A stretch of DNA of 64,000 bases, taken from contig NZ_CP069526.1 of NCBI RefSeq assembly GCF_016889705.1, forward strand, positions 9,080,001-9,144,000, in the 5' to 3' direction. Shown here in pieces: positions 53,185 through 61,531 of this stretch (the first letter of the stretch is position 1; each line of letters opens with the position of its first letter). The position numbers and the translations under genes were made by a program. The stretch comes from Amycolatopsis sp. FDAARGOS 1241 (GTDB lineage: Bacteria > Actinomycetota > Actinomycetes > Mycobacteriales > Pseudonocardiaceae). The notes under the pieces are model-generated. The model was not told the DNA's origin, ran no database searches, and saw nothing but the letters and a program-made list of their open reading frames with translations.

Positions 53185-53949
53185 TCAGCTGCCCATTCCG
53201 AGCCGGGCACCACCGGCGACGTCGAGGCTCAACCCGGTGAGGTAACGGTTTTCCGGGTCGGTGAGGAAGGCGATGGTCGCCGCGACTTCCTCCGGTTCGG
53301 CGAACCGGCCCATCGGGATCTGCGCGGCCCGAGCTTGGCGGGCGCGCCGGTCGCCGTCGGGGTCGCCGCCAGCGGCGCGGGTGGCGAGCTGGTCCCACAT
53401 GGCGGTGTTGACCGGGCCGGGGCAGACGCAGTTGACCGACACGTTGTCCGGGCCGAGCACCAAAGCCAGCGACCAGCACACATTCAGTACGGCCGCCTTG
53501 CTGGCGTTATAGGGCACATACGCGCGCCGGGCCTCTTTCGCGGCGACGGAGGCCACCGCCACCATCGCGCCGGAGCGCTGGGCCTGCATGACCAGCCCGA
53601 CCTCGCGCAGCACAGAGAATGCGCCTGTCGCGTTGATGCCCATCACACGCGCGAATTCGGCGCTCGGCGTGGCGAGCAGATCGGGTACGGCGCCGAGAAT
53701 TCCCGCGGCGTGCACGAGAACGTCGATCGCTCCGAACTCCTGCCGAATCCCAGCCACGACGGCCTGCACGGCCTGTTCGTCGGTGATGTCGAGCTCGCGG
53801 AAGTCCGCGAGCCACCCTGGGCGGCTGTCTGGTGCGGTGCGGTCGCAGCCGATGACCACGGCGCCCGTTGCGTGCAGACGTCGTGCGGTGGCGGCACCGA
53901 TGCCTCCGCTGGACCCAGTGACCAGCGCGACGCGGGAGGGGCCGGTCAT
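53185..53949 (-). CDS. Short-chain dehydrogenase/reductase
   Basis: A 254-aa classical SDR. TGSSGGIG at ~11-18 binds NAD(P); the catalytic set is Ser in VAVASVA, Tyr-Lys in YNASK; the NINATGAF-type Asn motif (GINATG) and PGPVNT are present. ATG 53949 overlaps the transporter stop (ATGA). It is the last gene of the seven-gene island operon and would oxidise or reduce a hydroxyl/keto group of the imported compound. Confidence 0.93.
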   Translation of the reverse strand: MTGPSRVALVTGSSGGIGAATARRLHATGAVVIGCDRTAPDSRPGWLADFRELDITDEQAVQAVVAGIRQEFGAIDVLVHAAGILGAVPDLLATPSAEFARVMGINATGAFSVLREVGLVMQAQRSGAMVAVASVAAKEARRAYVPYNASKAAVLNVCWSLALVLGPDNVSVNCVCPGPVNTAMWDQLATRAAGGDPDGDRRARQARAAQIPMGRFAEPEEVAATIAFLTDPENRYLTGLSLDVAGGARLGMGS

Positions 53950-55322
53950 CGGACGTCCTCCGTCGCCGTCGGCGCGGCGGTCGCGGTGGCGCGCTTGCCG
54001 GAGGCGCCGGTCTCCGGCAGCGTCAGGTACACGACGAGGCAGAGCGCGACGATGATCGTCATGTACACCGCGACACCCATCGGGTGCCCGGCGTCGAGGA
54101 AGGCGCTGGCGATGAGCGGAGCTGTCCCGCCGAGGGCAGCGATCACGAGCTGGTGGGCCACGCCAATGCCGGACACGCGCACGGCCGCCGGGAACAGGTC
54201 GGCCTGGATCGTCGGGTAGACCGCCTGCCAGATCGCCAGAACCACCCAGCCCGACGCGGTCACGATCACGTACACGCCGAATCCGGGCTGCCGCAACAGC
54301 AACAGCAACGGATAGAAAGCCACGACCATGCCGATTGCCCCAATGATCGGGAAGGGCTTGCGCCGGCCGAGGCGGTCGGACAGCGCACCGCATAGCGGCA
54401 CGATGACCACCAGCAGGCCCAGCCCAATGGCGTTTCCGGTCAGGGTGGAGGCCAGGGCGCGTCCCGTGGTGACATGCGCGTAGGTCGGGAGGAAGGTCGC
54501 CCACGTGTAATAGGCGACGGTCGGGGCCGATAGCGCCGCGGTCTGCAGCAGAGCTTTGGGGTGGTTGCGCAGCAGTTCCCGCAGCCTCGAGCGGGCCGGC
54601 TGCCGGACAACGGAGGTGTTTTCCACCTCCGCCTCGAATTCCGGGGATTCGTCGGCGCGCGAGCGCACGAGCAAGCCCACGACACCAAGAACGCCGCCGA
54701 TCGCGAACGGGATGCGCCATCCCCACGCCGCGAGGTCGTGGCTGTCGAGGGTCGAGGTCATGATCGCCGCGATGCCGGTGGCGGCCAGCGTCGCCAGACC
54801 GCTGGCCATGTTCGACAGGGAGCCGAACAGCCCGCGCCGGTTGGTCGAGCCGTTTTCGACCATGTAGGCGATGGCGCTCTGCATCTCGCTGCCGGACGAG
54901 ATGCCCTGCAGGACGCGCGCAAGGACGAACAGCAGTGGCGCCCCGTAGCCGATGACGGAGAACGGCGGCGTGAGCGCGATGATCAGGCTGCCGCCTGCCA
55001 TGCCGCCGATGGTGGCGGCCAGAATGACGCGACGGCCGTAGCGGTCAGCCAGAGGTGAGATGACGAAGCCGCTCAACGGCCGCACCACGAACCCGATCGC
55101 ATAGGTGACCAAGGCTGAGACCAGCGGCGTGAACGCGGTGCTCGGGAAGATCTGATCGGCGAAGACGGCGGCCAGGACGCCGTAGACGTACCAGTCGTAC
55201 CACTCGACGAAATGGCCGATGGTGCCCGCCAGCATGTTGGTCGCCGTGCGGCGGGGCGCGACGGCCGGGTGGCCGGTGGGCTCGACGGCCCTGGGCGGGC
55301 TGTTCTTTCGTGCGGTCGCCAT
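53946..55322 (-). CDS. MHS-family (MFS) metabolite:H+ symporter
   Basis: A 458-aa twelve-helix transporter. The metabolite-H+ symporter signature is strong: IGHFVEWYDWYVYG near the N-terminus, PLADRYGRRVIL in loop 2-3, and SDRLGRRKPFP in loop 8-9. Relatives carry shikimate, citrate, 2-oxoglutarate, proline or betaine, that is, small acids. ATG 55322 follows GAGGAG. It is the only transporter in the island, so it probably imports the pathway substrate. Confidence 0.93.
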   Translation of the reverse strand: MATARKNSPPRAVEPTGHPAVAPRRTATNMLAGTIGHFVEWYDWYVYGVLAAVFADQIFPSTAFTPLVSALVTYAIGFVVRPLSGFVISPLADRYGRRVILAATIGGMAGGSLIIALTPPFSVIGYGAPLLFVLARVLQGISSGSEMQSAIAYMVENGSTNRRGLFGSLSNMASGLATLAATGIAAIMTSTLDSHDLAAWGWRIPFAIGGVLGVVGLLVRSRADESPEFEAEVENTSVVRQPARSRLRELLRNHPKALLQTAALSAPTVAYYTWATFLPTYAHVTTGRALASTLTGNAIGLGLLVVIVPLCGALSDRLGRRKPFPIIGAIGMVVAFYPLLLLLRQPGFGVYVIVTASGWVVLAIWQAVYPTIQADLFPAAVRVSGIGVAHQLVIAALGGTAPLIASAFLDAGHPMGVAVYMTIIVALCLVVYLTLPETGASGKRATATAAPTATEDVR

Positions 55323-55396
55323 TGAACGCTCCTCGGTCGGTGAGGGGTGGGTCGGCGCCAGGCCGCCGCTTGCGGCGAGGCTGGGTTTCTAACGGG

Positions 55397-56374
55397 TCAG
55401 CGGGTCGCGTGGCTGGACCAGGCCCGGCCCTCTTGCTCTTGCACCGGAAGCCCGGCTGCTTGCAGGATCTGGTCGAGAAGTGCTTGTGTGCGTGCGGCTT
55501 CCCGCCCGGACGTCAGCGGTGCGCCACGGTCGCGGACGCGGTCGAGGAAGTGGTGGACGGCCGCGGCGAAGCCGAAGGTGTTCGTCGCGGTGGCCCAGCC
55601 GAACGCCTCGGGACTCATGGAGCGCACGGTGCTCACGCCGTCCCGGGTCAGGGTCACGGTGTCCGGTGCGACCACCTCGGCCGAGCGCTGTGCTCCGTAG
55701 GCGTCGAGTTTCTCCGCCCACGAGCCCGCGTTCCGCGCGGCTGTCAGGACGCCGGTGCCGCCGCCGGCGAATCGCACCAGGGCGGACACTCCGTCTTCCT
55801 GCCAGGGGTCGTCGCCGGCGGCGTGCGCGGACACGTCGACCGGTTCACCCGGGCAGAACCAGCGCAGCAGATCGACCATGTGGATGGCGTTCTCGAACGT
55901 CGCGCGGTACTCGCTGCCGCGCCGGTTCTTCTGCGCGACGCAGAATCCCGCGCCCGCATCGCCGAACTGCTCGCGGGCGGCGACGTAGGTCGGGGCGAAC
56001 CGACGGTTGAACCCGACCATCAGCACCCGGCCGCGCTCGTCGGCGATGTCCGCAAGCCGCTCCGCGTCGGACGTCGCGGTCGCGAGGGGTTTCTCGCAGA
56101 AGACGTCGACGTTCGCCTCCAGTGCACAGCGCACGCCTGCGACATGCTCTGATCTGGGCGTCAGGACGAACATCGCATCCAGGTCGCGCTCGAGCGCGTG
56201 CTCAACCGTCGGCACCGCCGCGGCGAATCCCCAGCGACGCACGAGGTCGGATGGATCCTCGCGCCGGGACACCAGGACCTCGAGCACGACGTCGTCCCGC
56301 TCCGCCAGGGTGGGCAGCTGCGCGATGTGCGCGATGTTCCCGGCACCGACGACCCCGACCCGCAGCCGGCTCAT
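55397..56374 (-). CDS. Gfo/Idh/MocA-family oxidoreductase 1
   Basis: A 325-aa NAD(P)-dependent sugar or cyclitol dehydrogenase. Rossmann motif VGVVGAGNIAHIAQL; the family EKPLA motif (VFCEKPLATAT); GFNRRFAPTY; and substrate-site HMVDLLRW with the conserved His-x-x-Asp. ATG 56374 shares a base with the TIM-barrel gene stop (TGATG). Together with that isomerase it is the typical pair for cyclitol or 3-keto-sugar pathways. Confidence 0.92.
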   Translation of the reverse strand: MSRLRVGVVGAGNIAHIAQLPTLAERDDVVLEVLVSRREDPSDLVRRWGFAAAVPTVEHALERDLDAMFVLTPRSEHVAGVRCALEANVDVFCEKPLATATSDAERLADIADERGRVLMVGFNRRFAPTYVAAREQFGDAGAGFCVAQKNRRGSEYRATFENAIHMVDLLRWFCPGEPVDVSAHAAGDDPWQEDGVSALVRFAGGGTGVLTAARNAGSWAEKLDAYGAQRSAEVVAPDTVTLTRDGVSTVRSMSPEAFGWATATNTFGFAAAVHHFLDRVRDRGAPLTSGREAARTQALLDQILQAAGLPVQEQEGRAWSSHATR

Positions 56375-57279
56375 CAGGACTCCCCCGCCGGTGCGAGCCC
56401 GGCTTCGGCGACGAGCGAACGCAGCGCGCGGGCGGATCGGGCGAACCCCTCCGCCGGAGGCGGCAAGTCCTGTGGGTGCCAGCGGTACTCGTACTCGAGG
56501 CTGAGGACCTCGTCATAGCCCTGGTGCCGGATCGCGCGCAGGATCTCGGCCCAGGGCAGGATTCCCTCGCCCACGACGCGGGAGCGCACGGCGCGTTCCT
56601 CCGGTTTCACCCGGGCCGTCTCGGACGCGACGAACGGCGCGTCCGGATCGGTGAAGACGAGGTCTTTGACGTGGACGTGCCCGATCAGGTCGCCCTGCTC
56701 CTGCAGCGCCTCCGGCCACGCCTCGTCGTGGGTGAAGGCGAGGTTCGCCTGGTCGTAGAGGACGCGCACAGCCGGCGAGCCGACCTCGCGCACCAGCCGC
56801 GCGGTCCCTGCGGCCGATTGCGTCATAGTTCCGAAGTGGTTTTCCACGCACAACCGCACTCCCGCGGCGGCGGCGCGAGGCGCGAGTTCCAACAGCCCGG
56901 AGCGGAGGCGCTCCCAATGTCCGGCGTGGTCGGTCCGGTCCGGGGCCCAGGACCCCGCGTACACCCGGATCCTGGTCGCGCCCACGCGGTGAGCGCAGTC
57001 CACGGCCGCGCGCAGCTCGTCGAGCGCGGCCCGCCGCTGCGCCGGATCCGCATGGTTGATCCCCGTGGTGTAGGGAGCCAGCCCCACCACCGGCACACCG
57101 AGACCGTCCGCGACACGGGCCGCTTCGTCCGCGGCGGCCTCATCCCCGACCGCAAGCCCGCTGCGGTACCCGTTCTGGTAGATGACTTCTGCGCCGTCGA
57201 GACCCGCGGAGGCGAACAGCTCCAGCGCCTCGGGAACGGTCTGTTCCGGAGTGCCGAGGGTGTGGCCGGCGATGCGCAT
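56374..57279 (-). CDS. Xylose-isomerase-like TIM-barrel protein (sugar isomerase/epimerase)
   Basis: A 301-aa AP-endonuclease-2/xylose isomerase-fold enzyme. ATG 57279 overlaps the VOC gene stop (TAATG); the longer open frame is antisense. Metal-site residues are visible in LCVENHFGT (Glu), VLYDQANLAF (Asp), IGHVHVKDL (His) and VLSLEYEYRW (Glu). Family members isomerise or epimerise sugars or cyclitols, eliminate from 3-keto-glycosides, or dehydrate dehydroshikimate. The direct neighbour VOC protein and Gfo/Idh enzymes fit any of these. Confidence 0.9.
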   Translation of the reverse strand: MRIAGHTLGTPEQTVPEALELFASAGLDGAEVIYQNGYRSGLAVGDEAAADEAARVADGLGVPVVGLAPYTTGINHADPAQRRAALDELRAAVDCAHRVGATRIRVYAGSWAPDRTDHAGHWERLRSGLLELAPRAAAAGVRLCVENHFGTMTQSAAGTARLVREVGSPAVRVLYDQANLAFTHDEAWPEALQEQGDLIGHVHVKDLVFTDPDAPFVASETARVKPEERAVRSRVVGEGILPWAEILRAIRHQGYDEVLSLEYEYRWHPQDLPPPAEGFARSARALRSLVAEAGLAPAGES

Positions 57280-57818
57280 TACAGGTCCTTTCCGGTTCGG
57301 GAGGGGCCGGCCCAGTCGGCGGGCTCGACAAGCGGGGGCGGGTTGTGGACGCGGGATCTGTCGACCAGCTCCAGCATCAAGCCCCACGGGGCCCTCAGGT
57401 AGGTCCACCGGTTCCCGGCGACGAGCGGGCTGTCCGGTCCGACTTCCTTGGTCCCGCCGAGCACGCGGGCGCCATGCGACTGAAGGTGCTCGACGGCCGC
57501 GTCGACGTCCTCCACGGCGAAGCACAGGTGGTGGCCACCGGCATCTGAGTGCCGCGGATGGTCCGACTGGCGGTCTGCGCTCCACCACTGGAACAGCTCG
57601 ACGTTCAGGTTGGGCGGCATGCGCAACATCGCCAGTTCCAGCCGCGCGTCGGCCGGTACCTCGAAATGCTCGGGCATGAACTCGGGGTCTGGCCCGCGCG
57701 CTGACCGGTACAGTTCCTCCGCGCCCAGTGCCTCGACGAAGAACGCGACCGCTTCGGCGAGGTCGGGCACGGTGAAACCGACGTGGTCGACGTAACGGAA
57801 CCCGGCAGGCAGGCTCAT
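57279..57818 (-). CDS. VOC-superfamily (glyoxalase/dioxygenase-fold) protein
   Basis: A 179-aa protein with two beta-alpha-beta-beta-beta units: YVDHVGFTVPDLAEAVAFF with metal His, and HHLCFAVEDVDAAVEHL with the second His, then LMLELVDR with the Glu. A full metal triad argues for an active enzyme: lyase, isomerase, epimerase or dioxygenase. It overlaps LacI (ATGA) and the TIM-barrel gene (TAATG). VOC domains fused or adjacent to TIM-barrel partners are known in dehydroshikimate dehydratases, a useful comparison. Confidence 0.87.
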   Translation of the reverse strand: MSLPAGFRYVDHVGFTVPDLAEAVAFFVEALGAEELYRSARGPDPEFMPEHFEVPADARLELAMLRMPPNLNVELFQWWSADRQSDHPRHSDAGGHHLCFAVEDVDAAVEHLQSHGARVLGGTKEVGPDSPLVAGNRWTYLRAPWGLMLELVDRSRVHNPPPLVEPADWAGPSRTGKDL

Positions 57819-58813
57819 CGCGGCGCCTCCGCGGTCGACGCCCGGACCAGCAGGTCCGGGGAAAGTACGACGTGCCGCGCCTCCCCGTCTGCCAGGAGCT
57901 TCTCGGCGAGGTCGATGGCGATCGCGCCCATGTCGGCGATGGGCTGGCGCACCGTGGTCAGCCGCGGGTTGAACCGCGCGCCTAGCTCCAGACCGTCGAA
58001 GCCCATGACGGACACCTCGTGCGGGACCGACACGCCTCGTGCGCCGAGCGCGGAGACGAACGCGAACGCGACCATGTCGTTGGCCGCGATCACTGCGGTC
58101 GGGCGCTGCCCGCGGGTCAGGCCAGCGAACCGCTCGGCGGCGCGCTCGCCCGCTTCCGGCCCGCTACCGGTGTCCAGGACTGTCGCCGGCATCTCCAGCT
58201 CCGCTGCGAGCGCCTCGTAGGCCGCCAACCGGTCCCGGGAGGTGTACGTCCCGGAAATCCCCGACACGTAGGCGATGCGCCGGTGCCCCAGTTCGCGCAG
58301 GTGCTCCACCGCTAGCGCGATCCCTGCCGCGCTGTCCACCGTCACCGTCGGCACGCTCGCCTGCTCGACCCGGTCGACGACGACGACCCTGCTGCCGAGC
58401 GCGACGTTCTGCAGCTCGTCGAGATCCACGCTGGTCGACGGCGCGACTATCCCGAATGGCGCGTACATCCCTTCCAGCGCCGTCAGATACGCGTTGGTCT
58501 GGGCCGACTCGCCGCCGGACACGCACAAGACCAGCTGGTATCCCCGCTCGGCCGCGGCCGACGCCATGGTCTTGGCCAGCTCCCCATAAAACGGGTTGGT
58601 GATGTCCGGGACAATCAGCGGGATCAGGTTGCTCGTCTTGCGCCGCAACGCCTGCGCCAGCGGGCTCATGCGGTAGCCCAGGCTCTCGGCCACTTCCAGG
58701 ACGTGCTGCCGGGTTTTCGCATTCACGGCTTCCGGCCGGGAGAACGCGCGCGACACCGTCGAACGGTGCACCCCCGCCCGCGCCGCGACGTCGTCGATGC
58801 TCACCTCAGCCAA
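57815..58813 (-). CDS. LacI-family transcriptional repressor
   Basis: A 332-aa regulator. The TTG at 58813 is chosen: GGAGGT lies five bases upstream, and the frame then reads LAEVSIDDVAARAGVHRSTVSRAFS, the canonical LacI helix-turn-helix and hinge. The periplasmic-binding-type sugar domain follows (LIPLIVPDITNPFYGEL, VSGGESAQTN, VMGFDGLELG). It lies inside the operon and should control it from tandem sites near 59.88 kb. It overlaps the end of the oxidoreductase gene by 13 bases. Confidence 0.93.
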   Translation of the reverse strand: MAEVSIDDVAARAGVHRSTVSRAFSRPEAVNAKTRQHVLEVAESLGYRMSPLAQALRRKTSNLIPLIVPDITNPFYGELAKTMASAAAERGYQLVLCVSGGESAQTNAYLTALEGMYAPFGIVAPSTSVDLDELQNVALGSRVVVVDRVEQASVPTVTVDSAAGIALAVEHLRELGHRRIAYVSGISGTYTSRDRLAAYEALAAELEMPATVLDTGSGPEAGERAAERFAGLTRGQRPTAVIAANDMVAFAFVSALGARGVSVPHEVSVMGFDGLELGARFNPRLTTVRQPIADMGAIAIDLAEKLLADGEARHVVLSPDLLVRASTAEAPR

Positions 58814-59802
58814 GGCTGACCTCCTGAAACCGCAACGGAGGACTGCTCGTAGGCAGCCCAGATCAGGCGCATTGTCTCGCTGAGCTCGCTCAGCGTGGGC
58901 AGCCCGGCGAATCCCTCGGTCCACGTCTGCGACACCCGCCGGACGAACACGTCGTACAGCGGGTCGCTGTCCACCTCGACGAAGCTCGACTCCGCGGCGC
59001 CATCCGCCGCCCGCGTGAACGAGACCTGGCCGGTGGTGCCGATGTCGACGTAGCCCTCGCCGCCGGCGCTGGTGTAGGAGCAGTACCGCTTGGCCGCACT
59101 CGCCGGGAAGGCGTAGCCCACCTCGATGATCGCCTCGCTGCCGTCATCGCCGGCCAGCACGAGCGTCGCGTGATCCTCGACGTCCCCGCGGTGCAGGCTC
59201 GCGGACAGACGAGCCGCCGCGAGTTCGACACGCCGGGCGCCGCTGCGCCGCAGAAAGAGGTCCACGAAGTGCGGCCCGAGGTTGACCAGGCATCCCCCGC
59301 CGGAGCGGGCGGGATCGAGCATCCATGGGCAACCCGCGTCCAGGTAGCGCTCCGGCGGACCGGCCACGAAACTCGCCCGTTGGTAGGTCGGCGCGCCAGC
59401 CAGGGAAAGAGCCTGGTCCACCGGCCCCCCGCGCTGGACGAACGGAACGGTCGCCGCGACACCTGCCGACGCGGCCGCGTCCCGGATCCGCTCGACGTCG
59501 TCGGGCCCCAACCCGCCCGGCTTCTCGACCACGAACGGGACGTCGCGGTCGACCAAAGCCAGGCAGATCTCGGACATGCGATCGTGCGACCCGAACACAT
59601 AGGCCAGATCCCACGGCCCGGCGTCCAGCGCCGCGGCGACCTCCCCGGTGACCGAAGCGCCGAGGCGCCGGGCAATTCCCGCGACCTGATCGGGTGCGTC
59701 GTCCTGGACCAGCACGACGTCGTGCGTCTCTGCCCAGGCGTCCACGTACAACGGCACATGCCAATGCCGAGCGCCTAGAACGACTGTTCGCGGACGTCTC
59801 AC
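58801..59802 (-). CDS. Gfo/Idh/MocA-like oxidoreductase 2, atypical nucleotide motif
   Basis: A 333-aa protein, first gene of the island operon. GTG 59802 follows GGGAGG at six bases. VVEKPGGLGPDD is the family Lys-Pro motif and NLGPHFVDLFL matches the substrate-site helix. The N-terminal strand, VVLGARHWHVPLY, lacks the usual GxGxxG cofactor loop, so cofactor binding may differ or activity be reduced. It shares little with the other Gfo/Idh copy, so it is not a recent duplicate. Confidence 0.85.
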   Translation of the reverse strand: MRRPRTVVLGARHWHVPLYVDAWAETHDVVLVQDDAPDQVAGIARRLGASVTGEVAAALDAGPWDLAYVFGSHDRMSEICLALVDRDVPFVVEKPGGLGPDDVERIRDAAASAGVAATVPFVQRGGPVDQALSLAGAPTYQRASFVAGPPERYLDAGCPWMLDPARSGGGCLVNLGPHFVDLFLRRSGARRVELAAARLSASLHRGDVEDHATLVLAGDDGSEAIIEVGYAFPASAAKRYCSYTSAGGEGYVDIGTTGQVSFTRAADGAAESSFVEVDSDPLYDVFVRRVSQTWTEGFAGLPTLSELSETMRLIWAAYEQSSVAVSGGQPWLR

Positions 59803-59876
59803 CGCGCGCCTCCCGCCTCGATCCGGATCGCCTTCCGCGGCTTCCACCGCTCCCGTCCGACCTCGGCACCAACTTA

Positions 59877-59902
59877 TGAGATCGGTTGCTGAGATCGGTT
59901 GC
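59877..59902. promoter_or_regulatory. Tandem 13-bp repeats, probable LacI-family operators
   Basis: TGAGATCGGTTGC occurs twice back to back (59877-59889, 59890-59902) in the gap between the divergent island operon and the aldolase gene. The second copy continues into TCGGT-TGCAAT-ACCGA, an inverted pair. Position fits control of both directions by the island LacI protein. This is inference from layout. Confidence 0.6.
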
Positions 59903-59971
59903 AATACCGAAGCAGAGGGTCCTAAGCTTTGTCAACACCAACCCCCCGCCCCGACCCCGTGAGGTGACTTG

Positions 59972-60613
59972 ATGCGCAAGCTGCGCACCCTGACGACCGT
60001 GTACGACACAGGCACCGTGCTGATCGTGCGCCTGCCCACCGCCGAAGCGTCGTACGAGGTGGCGCGCGAGGCCGTCGCCGGCGGGATACGTGCGGTCGAG
60101 GTCACGCTCACGACGCCGGGCGCCCTCGACGTGATCCGCCGGTTGAACGCCGAATGCCCCGAAGCCGAGGTGGGCGCCGGCAGCGTGCTGGACGCCGAGT
60201 CCGCCTACGCCAGCATCCAGGCCGGCGCCCGATTCCTCGTCAGCCCTCACGTCGACCGCGGCATGCTCGAAACCGCTGGGCGCTACCAGGTCGTCAGCAT
60301 CTGCGGAGCGGCGACACCGACGGAAATCGTCCAAGCGGCCAGCGCCGGAGCCGACATGGTCAAGCTGTTCCCCTCCTCGTTCCTCAACCGCGACTACGCC
60401 CGGGCGGTCCTCGAACCGCTCGCCCACATCCCCCTCGTCCCGGCAGGCGGCGTCTCCCCCGGCAACCTGTCCGACTGGTTTGACGCCGGGGTAACAGCGG
60501 TCGGAGTCGGCAGCTTCATCACCAAAGCGGCACGACGAGAAACCACCGAGCAGTACCCGGTGCGCGCAGCGGCCCGCACATTTCTCCAGGCGGTCGCCGA
60601 TGCCCGAGCCTGA
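59972..60613 (+). CDS. KDPG/KHG-type aldolase
   Basis: A 213-aa class I aldolase. The Schiff-base Lys is in ADMVKLFPSS, the catalytic Glu in VEVTLTTPGAL, and phosphate/carboxylate contacts in GAGSVLD and PAGGVSPGNL. It cleaves a 2-keto-3-deoxy acid (6-phosphate) to pyruvate and an aldehyde, or acts on a related keto acid. ATG 59972 follows GAGG. It is divergent from the operon and shares the operator region, so it should be co-regulated and supply the final cleavage step. Confidence 0.92.
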   Translation: MRKLRTLTTVYDTGTVLIVRLPTAEASYEVAREAVAGGIRAVEVTLTTPGALDVIRRLNAECPEAEVGAGSVLDAESAYASIQAGARFLVSPHVDRGMLETAGRYQVVSICGAATPTEIVQAASAGADMVKLFPSSFLNRDYARAVLEPLAHIPLVPAGGVSPGNLSDWFDAGVTAVGVGSFITKAARRETTEQYPVRAAARTFLQAVADARA

Positions 60614-61220
60614 CCCCCTGACCGCCGAGCCGCCGCCGGCTTTCGTCACGATCGGCCCTGCCGGCTCTGGAAAGTCTTACGTGGCAAAAAAGCTCGCGCA
60701 ACGACTGCGCGCCGCCTACCTCGACAAGGACTCCATCGCTGGAGAACTCGTGGACGCGGCACTAGAACTGGCCGGCCGCCGAGCGGGCGGCCGCGAAGAC
60801 GACGCCACCTATCTCGAGCGGCTCATGCCAGCCGAATACGCTGCCGTGTTCACGACAGCCGCCGACAACCTGCGGCTCGGCCTTCCCGTAGTCCTCGATG
60901 CACCATTCGCGGCTTACCTAGGCGACCCGGACTTCCTGACCACCTCCGCCAACCGAGCCCAATGGCCCGCAACAACACCAATCGTCGTGGTCGAAGTACG
61001 AGCTTCCGCCCAGACCGTCCACACGCGACTGACTCAGCGAGGCCTCACTCGCGACCGCGCCAAACTCGCCGACTGGCCCACGTTTTGGACACAACTGGGA
61101 ACCCAGGACTGCGTCTGGTCCGGCACACGACACGTCGCCGTCGACAACGAGGGAGAACCGGACCTCGGCGTCGTCACGGAGATTGCCGGGCGTGCCGGGT
61201 TCGGTGGCAGCACCACCTAA
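60600..61220 (+). CDS. P-loop kinase / AAA-type ATPase, 206 aa
   Basis: A small P-loop protein overlapping the aldolase gene by 14 bases. Walker A is IGPAGSGKSYVA; YLDKDSIAGEL gives the Asp typical of sugar or small-molecule kinases of the gluconokinase/zeta-toxin/chloramphenicol-phosphotransferase type; VVLDAPFAAYL is the Walker B-like strand; TRLTQRGLTRDR is a basic lid. With the aldolase it might phosphorylate a keto-deoxy acid or gluconate-like sugar, but a stand-alone role is equally open. Confidence 0.8.
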   Translation: MPEPDPLTAEPPPAFVTIGPAGSGKSYVAKKLAQRLRAAYLDKDSIAGELVDAALELAGRRAGGREDDATYLERLMPAEYAAVFTTAADNLRLGLPVVLDAPFAAYLGDPDFLTTSANRAQWPATTPIVVVEVRASAQTVHTRLTQRGLTRDRAKLADWPTFWTQLGTQDCVWSGTRHVAVDNEGEPDLGVVTEIAGRAGFGGSTT

Positions 61221-61530
61221 GTCAGGCTCGCGGCGACGCGTCCTCTGCGCCCGCGGCACCGATTCCCACCACGGCGCCGCCGGGTGGTGTGCCGGTCGCA
61301 GGTCACGCATCGTCAGCAGGCCGGTACGCCATTCTGCGAACGACCACCTGCGCGCGCGTCAGGTCGGCGGCGACGCCGAGCGGGATTCTCCTCCTTCGGC
61401 GCACTCGTCTACTACGCCATCCCCAGCGCCAACGCCGCGGCTCTCGCCCAGCACGCCCCGAACCGCCGCTGACTGCACGTCCTCGGCGTAACCACCAAAC
61501 CATGTTAGACAGTTAGCCCGGGAGCATGGC
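61221..61530. other. 310-bp stretch with no supported gene
   Basis: Only short overlapping open frames with poor coding character between the kinase gene and the IS element. No hairpin terminator, tRNA or clear promoter was noticed. Confidence 0.5.
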
Positions 61531-61531
61531 C

